A stretch of 64,000 nt of DNA, from the NCBI RefSeq assembly GCF_014202275.1, contig NZ_JACHGF010000001.1, forward strand, positions 868,001-932,000, written 5' to 3'. Positions 54,184 through 62,328 of the stretch are shown piece after piece (position 1 is the first letter of the stretch; each line of letters opens with the position of its first letter). This DNA is from Rhabdobacter roseus. Its GTDB lineage: Bacteria > Bacteroidota > Bacteroidia > Cytophagales > Spirosomataceae. The notes beneath the pieces are model-generated. The model saw only the letters and a program-made list of their open reading frames with translations, did no database searches and was not told where the DNA came from. Both the position numbers and the translations under genes were made by a program.

Positions 54184-54582
54184 TCAATAATCGTCTTCCG
54201 AAATGATCTCTTCCTTGTGGAGCATGGCGCGGAACGTACGGGCCATGTGAATGAGGTGATCGACGCGGTAGTGGGCTTTCTTAAGGATATTGACGCTGTA
54301 GCCCTGCTGGATCAGCTGCGAAAAAAGCGCCCGCAGCACAAACAGGTCCTCGACGTGGATGGAGAAATCCCGCACGACGTACATCTGAAAACCCCGGTCA
54401 TTGGCCTGCGGAAAGTAAAGTACCAAGTGAAAATCCTTGCCATTGAAGAAGGAAACGACCTTGTTTTCGTCAAAATCTTTGGGCATTTCCTGGTGGTCTA
54501 CCAGGCAGTCAATGATTTCGGATTCGTTGCGGGTGAGGTATATATTGGGGGTAATTTGGGTGCTGTCAAATGAGTTATTCAT
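54184..54582 (-). CDS. Hypothetical cytoplasmic protein
   Basis: A 132-residue protein with no signal or membrane segment and no family I recognise. Visible features: ITPNIYLTRNESEIIDCLVDH, EMPKDFDENKVVSFFNG, FHLVLYFPQANDRGFQMYVV, an amphipathic helix in the middle and an acidic C-terminus (EEIISEDDY). ATG 54582 was taken; the upstream TTG at 54594 is less likely. The AT-rich region upstream suggests its own promoter. Confidence 0.6.
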   Translation of the reverse strand: MNNSFDSTQITPNIYLTRNESEIIDCLVDHQEMPKDFDENKVVSFFNGKDFHLVLYFPQANDRGFQMYVVRDFSIHVEDLFVLRALFSQLIQQGYSVNILKKAHYRVDHLIHMARTFRAMLHKEEIISEDDY

Positions 54583-54883
54583 GGCATTACACAATTTTAG
54601 TTGTTGATCGTCCTATTTTTTCTTGGTAAATGTACTAGTATAACTCCTAAAACTTAACTATTCTTATATATTATAAGATTAATTAAATTTATAGCTATTT
54701 TATACTATAACCCTTCTTGGCCCAATTCGGCAGAAAAATCGCGCAGGTAGTCGTTCTACTAAACCTGCTTGTAAAAAATAGCCATTTTTAATCCAGAGGG
54801 AGCTTCAAGTTACAAGGAAGAATGGGCGCAACTATTTTTTTACTAAAATCATGCCTTCTTGAAAAGATGCAACGGCAGGACGC
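54583..54883. other. AT-rich intergenic region
   Basis: 300 bases. The section 54640-54720 is very AT-rich (runs of TATA/ATAT/AATTAAATTTA). I see no gene, no RRGTACYY cluster and no strong hairpin; it probably holds the promoter of the gene at 54582. Confidence 0.5.
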
Positions 54884-56170
54884 TCATCGGCGGTTCCATT
54901 CGACGGTACGGTAGCCAATAAGGAGGTCGGAGCGGCCCGCCGGAGGGCGGTGGTATACCAGGATGTCGTAGTCGTTTTCGGTGGCGGCGAAGTTGCCCTC
55001 CACGTAGGCTTCGTCGGCCAAGCCCGACGCTGTATTCACTACGGCATAGTTGTAATTAACTACCCCTTGTTTGAGAAGAAGCACCGCGTGGTAGGCTTGC
55101 AAGTCGGGGTTGTATTCCATGCGGTTGAGGTCGTTGAGCTGCCAGAGGTTGAAGCCACCGTTGACGTAGAGCGTGGCGTCGGGTACCTCGGCAATCCGGA
55201 GCGTGAATACTACGGGCGTGTAGTCGGCCTCCACGCTGCCCCGGCCCGACTCCCGGTGGTCGACGAGGTACTGGCCGTTGAGGTCGTCCATCTGCAGGTA
55301 GCTGCCGTCGGAGCGGAGCTTGTCGGGCGTAAGTACCAGCCGCGTGTACTCCGAAAGCCGCTCCAGCTCATACACGCCAAAGCCCCGCGCGGCCAGCGTA
55401 CGGCTGTCGAAGTACCTAAACTCGTTGCCGCCCCGGAAGGTGTTTTCGAGGTTGAAAAACTGGTACTCAAGTACCTGGTCAAAGGGCCGCACGTTGGTAG
55501 GCTTAAAATTGCTCTTGGCGCGGTCCCAGCGGAAGTTTTGGCGCATTACTACCTTGAGGTCGTTTTGTGGCGATACCAGCGGGTACCCTTTGTAGTCGAT
55601 GCTGAAATCAATTTGCTGGTCGGAGAACTGCTGCTGAATACCCTGCGAGAAACGCGCCTGCGCAGCAATACGTACCTTAGTTTGGTACACCATAAACCGC
55701 CGCGACAGTACCGGCCGCCGGTCGCGCTCGGAGTACACCGCCAGCACGTAGTTGCCGGAGAGCTTCACGCGGGGTACTTCCAGCCGGTAGTGGTAGTAGG
55801 GTACTTTGGTACTAAACGACTGCTGAAAGTCGGTGATGGGGTAGTCGTTGAACTCGAAGGTATACTCGATGTCGTTCAGGGCGGACTTGGTCCAGTCGGC
55901 GTTGCAGTGAATGAGCTTGGCCCGGAAGCCGCGGTAATCGGCGGTGAGGTCGTCAAATTCCAGCACCAGCGGACGGGTACCTTCCAGCGCCACCAGCGGC
56001 GGCCCAATGAGCCGCGTGGGGTTTTCGGGCCGGTCGGAGGCCGGGTAAAGCAGTACCGTCTTGATGGCTTCGTTGTAAATATAATCTTCCAACTTCACGT
56101 CGGAGGTCTGGGCGTGGGCAAGGGTACTTAGGAACAGCAGGAATAGCAAGAAACGGAACCGGTGCGTCAT
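54884..56170 (-). CDS. Type IX secretion system plug protein (DUF5103 family)
   Basis: A 428-residue protein with a signal peptide (FRFLLFLLFLSTLAHAQ). It matches the DUF5103 family, shown in Flavobacterium to cap the SprA translocon from the periplasmic side when no cargo is bound. Two beta domains are visible: the first with IKTVLLYPASDRPENPTRLIG, LVLEFDDLTADYRGFRAKLIHCNADWTKSAL and YPITDFQQSFSTKVPYYHY; the second with SQGIQQQFSDQQIDFSIDYKG, YVNGGFNLWQLND and AYHAVLLLKQGVVNYNY. T9SS itself is not in this window. Confidence 0.9.
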   Translation of the reverse strand: MTHRFRFLLFLLFLSTLAHAQTSDVKLEDYIYNEAIKTVLLYPASDRPENPTRLIGPPLVALEGTRPLVLEFDDLTADYRGFRAKLIHCNADWTKSALNDIEYTFEFNDYPITDFQQSFSTKVPYYHYRLEVPRVKLSGNYVLAVYSERDRRPVLSRRFMVYQTKVRIAAQARFSQGIQQQFSDQQIDFSIDYKGYPLVSPQNDLKVVMRQNFRWDRAKSNFKPTNVRPFDQVLEYQFFNLENTFRGGNEFRYFDSRTLAARGFGVYELERLSEYTRLVLTPDKLRSDGSYLQMDDLNGQYLVDHRESGRGSVEADYTPVVFTLRIAEVPDATLYVNGGFNLWQLNDLNRMEYNPDLQAYHAVLLLKQGVVNYNYAVVNTASGLADEAYVEGNFAATENDYDILVYHRPPAGRSDLLIGYRTVEWNRR

Positions 56171-56370
56171 GGGTTTGGGGTCGATGGGCTAAAGTACACT
56201 ATTCTCTTTAACGAACAAAATGGCATCCTAGTGAATGCCAGGTACTCCGGCTTAGTCCGAAAAAAGGTACTTTTGCCCGGGAGGTACCTCACCGAAGCAG
56301 TAAATAAAATCCGTTAGTGTCTTTCTTCCTAGGTAAAAAGCGGACGACGAACGTTGGTCAAAGTACCTGG

Positions 56371-56378
56371 TAGATTTG
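56371..56378 (+). promoter_or_regulatory. TAnnTTTG -7 element for the LuxR-type gene
   Basis: TAGATTTG, 19 bases upstream of the ATG at 56398. Confidence 0.45.
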
Positions 56379-56397
56379 ATTTACTTGGAAAGATTGC

Positions 56398-56919
56398 ATG
56401 AAAGCAAAGCGTAATCGATACGCCCTGCTGCTGGGTTACGGCCTAGCGCTGGGTGGCTTGCTAAGCCTGATGGCCTGGCTCAAGTACCGCTTTCTGGTAG
56501 CTGACCACGCCACGGAGCTTTATGTACTGCTCGTGGCCCTTCTTTTCACGACGGTTGGCATTTGGGTAGGGCTCCGCTTTACCGCTCCGGTAGTCTCCAC
56601 TGCGGTAGTAGACACTGAGGCAGTCTCCACTGCGGCACCCGAAGCCAACTTTCAGCAGAAAGTACCCCTGGAAGTACCTCTGGCGGCTCCGGCTTGCCGT
56701 CCGCAGCTGGAGCTTCTGGACCAGTACGGCATCAGCCCGCGCGAATGGGAAGTACTGGCGCAGCTTTCGCGGGGCCTATCTAACGAAGAAATCGCCGAGC
56801 AGCTTTTTGTTTCGACCAATACCGTCAAGACGCACCTGAGCAACCTGTACGTGAAGCTGGACGTGAAGCGCCGCACGCAGGCCGTGGAGCGCGCCCGTAG
56901 CGCGGGGCTCATTGGATAG
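56398..56919 (+). CDS. Membrane-anchored LuxR-type transcriptional regulator
   Basis: A 173-residue protein. Two membrane segments at the N-terminus (LLLGYGLALGGLLSLMAWL and LYVLLVALLFTTVGIWVGL) are followed by a linker with an internal repeat (VSTAVVDTEAVSTAAP) and a C-terminal LuxR helix-turn-helix: ISPREWEVLAQLSRGLSNEE, AEQLFVSTNTVKTHLSNLYVKL. No sensor or receiver domain is present, so the membrane helices may themselves sense a signal or a partner. The DUF4199 membrane protein gene follows after 100 bases and is a candidate partner. The two membrane segments make it unlike soluble LuxR solos. Confidence 0.87.
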   Translation: MKAKRNRYALLLGYGLALGGLLSLMAWLKYRFLVADHATELYVLLVALLFTTVGIWVGLRFTAPVVSTAVVDTEAVSTAAPEANFQQKVPLEVPLAAPACRPQLELLDQYGISPREWEVLAQLSRGLSNEEIAEQLFVSTNTVKTHLSNLYVKLDVKRRTQAVERARSAGLIG

Positions 56920-57020
56920 TGATCATCCTTTTGGGTGAAAAACGACAAAATCACCCGAACGGATGAGCCGCCCTAAGGTACCTTCTCCCACTTTTGATCC
57001 CAACAAAAACGACAAAACGT

Positions 57021-57560
57021 ATGAGAAAGACAATTCTGGTATTTGGTCTAATCGCGGGAGCGATCGTGTCCATCATGCTGCTGGTCATGATGGTACTTAG
57101 TAAAAACAACGCCCGGCATTTCGACAACGGCGAGCTGGTAGGCTACACGTCCATGCTGTTGGCCTTTTCCCTGATCTTCATTGCCGTCAAAAGCTACCGC
57201 GACCGCTACGGTGCGGGTGCTATTTCGTTCAAGGATGCTTTTCTGCTGGGGCTGGGCATCACGGCGGTGGCGTCGGCGCTGTACGTGTTTACGTGGGTCG
57301 TTTTCTATACCAATTTTTACCCCACTTTTCCCGAAGACTACGCGCAATATGCCCTCGAAAAAATGAAGCAAAAAGGTAGTACGGCCGCCGAACTAAGCCA
57401 GGCCCAGGCCGACATTCGTAACGCCTTCTCGTATTACGACACCTGGTACGGGCTGATTGGGATCACCTTTCTGGAAATTTTTCCGGTGGGGCTGCTTCTG
57501 TCGCTTATTTGCGCCCTCATTTTGCGGCGCAAACCCGCCGCCAGGGTAGTTTCATCCTAA
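57021..57560 (+). CDS. DUF4199 domain-containing membrane protein
   Basis: A 179-residue protein with four membrane helices: TILVFGLIAGAIVSIMLLVM, GYTSMLLAFSLIFIAVKSY, FLLGLGITAVASALYVFTWVV and IGITFLEIFPVGLLLSLICA. The SYRDRYGAGAISFKDAF loop between helices two and three is the DUF4199 hallmark. Function unknown; these genes are often next to regulators or glycosyltransferases in Bacteroidota. ATG 57021 was preferred to the TTG at 56994. Same direction as the LuxR gene. Confidence 0.85.
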   Translation: MRKTILVFGLIAGAIVSIMLLVMMVLSKNNARHFDNGELVGYTSMLLAFSLIFIAVKSYRDRYGAGAISFKDAFLLGLGITAVASALYVFTWVVFYTNFYPTFPEDYAQYALEKMKQKGSTAAELSQAQADIRNAFSYYDTWYGLIGITFLEIFPVGLLLSLICALILRRKPAARVVSS

Positions 57561-57572
57561 GTGCAAAGTTTT

Positions 57573-57580
57573 TACCTTTG
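57573..57580 (+). promoter_or_regulatory. TAnnTTTG -7 element for the Uma2 gene
   Basis: TACCTTTG, 16 bases upstream of the ATG at 57597. Confidence 0.5.
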
Positions 57581-57596
57581 GTAAAACGAGCAAGCT

Positions 57597-58175
57597 ATGA
57601 CCGTCCAACCGCAAAAATACTACACCGCAGCCGAGTACCTGGAGCTGGAACGCGAAGCTGACTACAAAAGCGAGTACTTCCAGGGCGAGATCTTCGCCAT
57701 GGCCGGTGTGGGGCACAACCACAACCGCATTGTCGAGAATTTATCCATTGAGGTAGGTACTTTCTTCAAAGGTAAATCCTGCCGTACCTACTCAAGCGAC
57801 CAGCGGATTCACATTCCGGCCAGCGGGCTGTACACCTACCCGGACCTGATTGTGGTGTGCGGGCCCAACCGGTACCTGGACGAAAAGAAAGATACGCTGC
57901 TCAACCCCGTAGTGCTGGTGGAGGTACTTTCCGAAAGTACCGAAGCCTACGACCGCGGCCAGAAGTTTCACTTTTACCGCAGCATCCCCACGTTGCAAGA
58001 GTACGTGCTCATCAACGCGCGGGCGGTGGCGGCGGAGGTATTTCGCAAGAACGAGGAAGGGCTCTGGACGCTGGCCTCAGAAGCCTACGACCTGGGCGGG
58101 CGCATCGAGCTGGCCAGCGTAGGGCTCACGTTGGCCATGCAGGATGTGTATGCGCAAACGGAAGATTTGGGGTAG
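57597..58175 (+). CDS. Uma2 family endonuclease-like protein
   Basis: A 192-residue protein with the Uma2 (PD-(D/E)xK) core: EADYKSEYFQGEIFAMAGVGHNHN, with Glu in QGEI; TYPDLIVVCG with the catalytic Asp; VVLVEVLSEST with Glu; and FHFYRSIPTLQEYVLINAR. Uma2 proteins are spread by transfer and often occur alone; their role is unsettled and may include restriction or regulation. The YgiT-type antitoxin relic lies directly downstream. Confidence 0.88.
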   Translation: MTVQPQKYYTAAEYLELEREADYKSEYFQGEIFAMAGVGHNHNRIVENLSIEVGTFFKGKSCRTYSSDQRIHIPASGLYTYPDLIVVCGPNRYLDEKKDTLLNPVVLVEVLSESTEAYDRGQKFHFYRSIPTLQEYVLINARAVAAEVFRKNEEGLWTLASEAYDLGGRIELASVGLTLAMQDVYAQTEDLG

Positions 58176-58185
58176 GGGCCTGCTG

Positions 58186-58200
58186 GTTCGCGTTTGTAAT
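58186..58200. repeat. Half copy of the GCGTTTGCAACGC repeat
   Basis: GGTTCGCGTTTGTAA with no right half, just after the Uma2 stop codon. Confidence 0.5.
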
Positions 58201-58201
58201 C

Positions 58202-58429
58202 CTAAGCAGCTTGCATTTTAAGTACTTCTAATTCAGCGCCTTTTTGGATGGCTTCTTCTCCTTTTTGTAGAACCTGACGTGCCATATCAGTATCAAGGTA
58301 GTAATGGCCGCAATTTTGACAAACGTGCGCAGGTACTTCCTTGATGATAATCAATGAAGTACCTCTCTCTAAGGTGACCGTTACTTTTCACGCTTCGGTA
58401 GGTCCTTTTTTGCAAAGTTGACATTGCAT
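58202..58429 (-). pseudogene. Broken MqsA/YgiT-type antitoxin
   Basis: Reading the minus strand from ATG 58429 gives MQCQLCKKGPTEA, a TGA stop at 58390-58388 (codon 14), then KVTVTLERGTSLIIIKEVPA, HVCQNCGHYYLDTDMARQ and a normal end at 58202. This is the YgiT-type zinc-finger antitoxin pattern: CxxC, TVTLERG, VPAxVCxxCG. In intact members the stop position is usually Gly (PGKVTV), and GGA to TGA is one base change. The usual DUF4258 or MqsR toxin is not next to it: upstream DNA holds only repeats. Confidence 0.85.
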
Positions 58430-58511
58430 AATTTTAGCGTTTAAAAAGGCCTAACACAATGCAGGTACCTTCCGGGGTAGGTACTTTGAGAGGTACCTAC
58501 ACTATCTAACT

Positions 58512-58625
58512 CCAGCTAACTCCTATTTTCAACCGGGTGTCCCGGCTAACCCCGATTTTCAATCGGGTGTTGTTTTAGTCGCGTTTAAAACGCTAGTAGA
58601 GTCCGCCGCCGATTGCAAATCGGGG
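58512..58625. repeat. Palindromic repeat cluster with TTTTCAA/TTGCAAA centres
   Basis: A 27-base unit ending ACCGGGTGT or ATCGGGTGT occurs at 58514-58540 and again at 58544-58570 (30-base period). Within or after it are three palindromes: CCCGATTTTCAATCGGG (58551-58567), GCGTTTAAAACGC (58581-58593) and CCGATTGCAAATCGG (58609-58623). Confidence 0.75.
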
Positions 58626-58716
58626 CCGATCAAAATCGCTGGTGAGAACACCAGCAATGGCGTAAATACTAAAAGGAAAGGGAGTTGTAATGACTCCCTT
58701 TCTTGCTTATTACCAT

Positions 58717-60660
58717 CTACCCCGCCAGCTCCTCCACTTCCAGCATGGCTACTTCCCAGGCCTCGGTGGTGTCGGCGAGTTCTTTTTTGGTATGCGTATA
58801 GTCCTGGTTGAGTTTTTCCAGCACGTCTTTTTCGGCGTAGGAATGCGGGTCGGCCAGCTGCGCTTCCAACTGGGCTTTTTGCGTTTCCAGCTGCGTAATC
58901 TTTCCCTCGAGCTCTTCCACCAGCTTCTGCGCCTGCCGGAGCGCCTTGGCGTTTTCGGGCTTGGGGCTTTCTTTTTTGGGTGGGGTACTTACGGGCGGCG
59001 GGGTACTTTTAACTTGCGGGGGCGCACTGCTCACAATGGCTTTTTCACTCACCGCCGACTGCAACCCGCGCTCTTCCAGCCAGATGTTGTACTCTTGGTA
59101 GGTACCGGGGTACTCCTTGATCTGGTGGTCTTCGAGGTACCATATTTTATTGGCAATAGACTCCACAAAGTACCTGTCGTGCGAGACCACGATGTAGCTG
59201 CCCTCGTACTGCTGCAGCGCCTGGATCAGGATATTCACCGACTGCATGTCGAGGTGGTTGGTAGGCTCATCGAGCAGCAGGAAGTTGGCCTGCGACAAAA
59301 GTACCTTGGCCAGCGCCACCCGCGACTTCTCCCCGCCCGAAAGTACCTTGATTTTCTTGAACACGTCGTCGCCCGAAAACAGGAAGCAACCCAATACCGT
59401 CCGGAGTTCGGTTTCGGTTTTGGTAGGGTTGGCATATTTCAGTTCCTCGATGAGGTTATGCGCGATGTTCAGCGACTCCAGCTGGTGCTGGGCGTAAAAC
59501 GTAAACGAAACGTTGTGGCCCAGCCGCCGCACGCCCTCGATGGGCTCGGTACCGGCCACAATGCGCAGCATGGTGGATTTCCCCCGTCCGTTGGCACCGA
59601 TGAGCGCAATCTTATCGCCGCGCTCCATGCTGATGTTCGCGTGGTTCAGGATCACCTTGTCGCCGTAAGCCTTGGAGGCGTCTTCGAGCTGAAACACGTG
59701 GCGGCCGGGCTGGGTCGTAAACTGAAAGCGGAAATGTACCTTAGCGTTTTCGTCCAGTACCTCATCCACCACGTCCATGCGTTCGAGGGCTTTTACGCGG
59801 CTCTGCACCTGGCGCGCCTTGGTGGCTTTGGCCTTGAAGCGCTCAATGAAACGCTCCGTTTGCCGGATCTTGGCCTGCTGGTTTTCGTAAGCGCCGCGCT
59901 GAATATCATTGCGTTGGGCTTTTTCTTCGATATAAAAAGAGTAATTGCCCGAGTACAAATTCAGCTTTGCGCCCGACACCTCCACGGTGGTATCCACCAC
60001 GTTGTCCAGAAATTCGCGGTCGTGCGAGACCACAATCACCGCCCCTTCGTAGTTTTGTACGTACTTTTCCACCCACTGGATCGAGGGTAGGTCCAGGTGG
60101 TTGGTAGGCTCATCGAGCATGAGCAGCGACGGCTTCTGCAGCAGCAGCTTGGCCAGCATCACCCGCATGCGCCACCCGCCCGAAAACTGCCGCAGCGGCT
60201 GGCTCAGATCGTGGGTCGAGAAGCCCAAACCTTCCAGGATGGCCTCCGCCTTGGCCTGGATGGTGTAGCCGTCCAGCGCCTCAAATTCATCCTGCGCCCG
60301 CGCCAGCTTATCCACGAGCTCGTCGCGGTAGTTATGCTCCATTTCGTGCAGGATTTTGTCAATCTGCACCTGCAGCTGGTTCTGCCGCTCAAAAGCCTGC
60401 ATCGCCACCGACAGGATGGAGTCTTCGCTTTGGTACGAAAGCAAGTCCTGGTTCAGAAAGCCAATGGTGCAGTCGCCCGATTTGGAGATATTCCCGCCGT
60501 CGGGTTGTATCTCGCCGTTGAGCATGCGCAGCAGCGTCGATTTCCCCGTTCCGTTCAGGCCAATGAGCCCAATCTTCATCTTGGGTTTGATATGCAGCGA
60601 GGCGCCTTCATAGAGCGCGCGGTCGCCGAGGTAATAGCTGAGGTTCGTTATCGCAATCAT
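58717..60660 (-). CDS. ABC-F family ATP-binding protein (Uup-like)
   Basis: A 647-residue protein with two ABC domains and no membrane segment. First cassette: GLNGTGKST (34-42), signature FSGGWRMRV, Walker B LLMLDEPTNHLD; second: GANGRGKST, LSGGEKSRV, LLLDEPTNHLD; the P-site-tRNA-interaction linker lies between (AYENQQAKIRQTERFIERFK). A C-terminal coiled coil (LRQAQKLVEELEGKITQLE onward) is the Uup trait. ABC-F proteins act on the ribosome in translation quality control or antibiotic resistance; Uup-type suggests housekeeping. A TACCTTTG promoter ends 4 bases before the ATG. Confidence 0.94.
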   Translation of the reverse strand: MIAITNLSYYLGDRALYEGASLHIKPKMKIGLIGLNGTGKSTLLRMLNGEIQPDGGNISKSGDCTIGFLNQDLLSYQSEDSILSVAMQAFERQNQLQVQIDKILHEMEHNYRDELVDKLARAQDEFEALDGYTIQAKAEAILEGLGFSTHDLSQPLRQFSGGWRMRVMLAKLLLQKPSLLMLDEPTNHLDLPSIQWVEKYVQNYEGAVIVVSHDREFLDNVVDTTVEVSGAKLNLYSGNYSFYIEEKAQRNDIQRGAYENQQAKIRQTERFIERFKAKATKARQVQSRVKALERMDVVDEVLDENAKVHFRFQFTTQPGRHVFQLEDASKAYGDKVILNHANISMERGDKIALIGANGRGKSTMLRIVAGTEPIEGVRRLGHNVSFTFYAQHQLESLNIAHNLIEELKYANPTKTETELRTVLGCFLFSGDDVFKKIKVLSGGEKSRVALAKVLLSQANFLLLDEPTNHLDMQSVNILIQALQQYEGSYIVVSHDRYFVESIANKIWYLEDHQIKEYPGTYQEYNIWLEERGLQSAVSEKAIVSSAPPQVKSTPPPVSTPPKKESPKPENAKALRQAQKLVEELEGKITQLETQKAQLEAQLADPHSYAEKDVLEKLNQDYTHTKKELADTTEAWEVAMLEVEELAG

Positions 60661-60664
60661 GCCG

Positions 60665-60672
60665 CAAAGGTA
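60665..60672 (-). promoter_or_regulatory. TAnnTTTG -7 element almost touching the ABC-F start
   Basis: The complement reads TACCTTTG and ends 4 bases before the ATG at 60660, so the mRNA would be leaderless or nearly so. Confidence 0.5.
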
Positions 60673-60916
60673 CGGCGAAAGTATGAAAATCAGTGGGTCG
60701 GCGGCAGGAATAGTGCAAGGTACCTGTGGGAGTATTTCTTGGGCAAAGTACCTGCCGCGCTGGTACGGGGGTACCTGTCAGCTAATCGGGCGAATGGAGC
60801 AATTGATCGCGAAAAAGTACCAGCTCACTTCGGATGGGCTTGAAACTACCCCCGCCGTCGGCCCATTTTTGCCGGTAGTTACCCGGTTTTCTTTTTTTAA
60901 CACCTTTTTTATAGCC

Positions 60917-61516
60917 ATGAAAAAAGTACTTTTTTTAATCCAATGGTCCCTTGTATGGAGCATAAGTAGTTTTTTATTGATGAACTGCCAAGAGCCCGGC
61001 GGCCCCGGCGCTCCCAACGACTACGGCAACCACCCGCGCTCCAAAGTACCGGCCGAGCTCGTGGGCAAATACTGGCACTACGGTTCTTTTTCGATGAATC
61101 AGTACTCCAAGTACGACGGCAGCTACGCGGGCCACGCGCAGGAAATTTCCACCGGCTACCGCTTCGTGAACGAAAATGGTGACGCCGAGCAGTACTTCTA
61201 CTGGTCCAAGAACAGTACCTACTGCCGCGACCAGGTACTTGGCTACCGCAAGGGAACCGTGGTGTTCGATACGGAGAAAAAGACCTTTACCTTCTACGCC
61301 GCCAAGGGCAACTACCGCCGCTACGATGCCTGCGGCTCCAGTCAGTCGCCGGGCTACGGCCAAACCAAAGAGTACAGCGCTGATGATCTGTATCCCAAGT
61401 ACAAAGCCGAATACACCAACTGGGCCATCGTGAAAGAAAACGGCAAGACGATCTGGCGCATTCCCTTTGACGACGGCTCCAAACTCGATTTCACCCAAAT
61501 GCCCGATCCTCAATAG
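60917..61516 (+). CDS. Hypothetical lipoprotein
   Basis: About 199 residues. The signal (VLFLIQWSLVWSISSFLLMNC) ends in a lipobox with Cys at about 25. The mature part starts with PGGPGAPNDYGNHPRSKVPA and has a lipocalin-like run of strands (GKYWHYGSFSMNQY, GYRFVNENGDAEQYFYWSK, GTVVFDTEKKTFTFYAAKGN); no family was recognised. ATG 60917 was chosen since the longer frame from 60659 has no homologous look and lies partly over the ABC-F promoter. Confidence 0.7.
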   Translation: MKKVLFLIQWSLVWSISSFLLMNCQEPGGPGAPNDYGNHPRSKVPAELVGKYWHYGSFSMNQYSKYDGSYAGHAQEISTGYRFVNENGDAEQYFYWSKNSTYCRDQVLGYRKGTVVFDTEKKTFTFYAAKGNYRRYDACGSSQSPGYGQTKEYSADDLYPKYKAEYTNWAIVKENGKTIWRIPFDDGSKLDFTQMPDPQ

Positions 61517-61734
61517 CCCCACACCAAGTACCTGCCGGAGGGGTACTTTTAGCCCAAAGTACCCTGAAAGTACCTGTCCTGTATCCACCCCTGATGTATT
61601 GCCTGGGGCGCTTGTGGAAGCCTTTTTTCCGCGAGCGCCTTTCTTTTTTGTTTTATAGGAAAAAGAAATTCGTAAGTGAAAAATCGTTTCGTCGCGCCGG
61701 GAGTTGTATCATTGTAAAAAAAGCGCGAACGGTT

Positions 61735-62328
61735 TTGAACAAGCTATTTCCCATCTTTCTGAAGCTCGAAAACGACGACCTCCACACGCTCATCGTGGGT
61801 GGGGGCTACGTGGGCCTGGAGAAAATCACGGCGGTACTCGACAACGCGCCGCAGGCGCGGATCACGCTCGTGGCCCCCGAGATCCGGGACGAGATCCGGG
61901 CGCTGGCCGCCGAGAAACCCGCGGTGAGCCTCATTGAGCGGACGTTTGCGGACCACGACCTGGACGAAAAAGACCTGGTGATCGTGGCGACGAACGACAA
62001 GGAAGAAAACCGGCGCATCAAGCGCGTGGCCCGCGCCCGTCACCTGCTCACCAACGTAGCCGACACGCCCGAGGAGTGCGACTTCTACCTGTCGTCGATC
62101 GTGAAAAAGGGGAACCTGAAGGTAGCCATCTCCACCAACGGCATGTCGCCCACGCTGGCCAAGCGCCTGCGCGAGGTACTTACCGAAGCCCTGCCCGACG
62201 ACCTCGAAACCGCCATGGAGCAGCTCAAAGCCGTGCGCGACACGCTCCGCGGCGACTTTGCCCATAAGGTAGAGGAGCTCAACCGCATCACGGAGGTACT
62301 GGTAAAAGCCCGCAAGCCCCACGAATGA
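61735..62328 (+). CDS. Precorrin-2 dehydrogenase / siroheme synthase (CysG N-terminal type)
   Basis: About 198 residues. It oxidises precorrin-2 to sirohydrochlorin, for siroheme of nitrite and sulfite reductases. The N-terminus reads LNKLFPIFLKLEND followed by the NAD-binding LIVGGGYVGLEKI, then IVATNDKEENRRIKRVARA, FYLSSIVKKGNLKVAISTNG and MSPTLAKRLRE. The start is TTG at 61735: relatives begin MNxLFPxFLKLE at exactly this place, and no ATG fits. It lacks the C-terminal methyltransferase of E. coli CysG. Its stop overlaps the start of the MobA-like gene by four bases (ATGA), so the two are coupled. Confidence 0.9.
   Translation: MNKLFPIFLKLENDDLHTLIVGGGYVGLEKITAVLDNAPQARITLVAPEIRDEIRALAAEKPAVSLIERTFADHDLDEKDLVIVATNDKEENRRIKRVARARHLLTNVADTPEECDFYLSSIVKKGNLKVAISTNGMSPTLAKRLREVLTEALPDDLETAMEQLKAVRDTLRGDFAHKVEELNRITEVLVKARKPHE

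Noticed and set aside
58597-58697. A possible intact toxin gene beside the antitoxin relic
   Set aside because: The sequence upstream of the antitoxin start holds only repeats and stops in all minus-strand frames; nothing resembling DUF4258 or MqsR is visible.
58690-60090. A 466-codon plus-strand frame opposite the ABC-F gene
   Set aside because: The opposite strand encodes a full ABC-F protein with both Walker A, Walker B and signature motifs.
61541-61564. Hairpin GGGTACTTT-TAGCCC-AAAGTACCC as a terminator
   Set aside because: Nine-base perfect stem but no T-run on either side; recorded only as two facing RRGTACYY sites.
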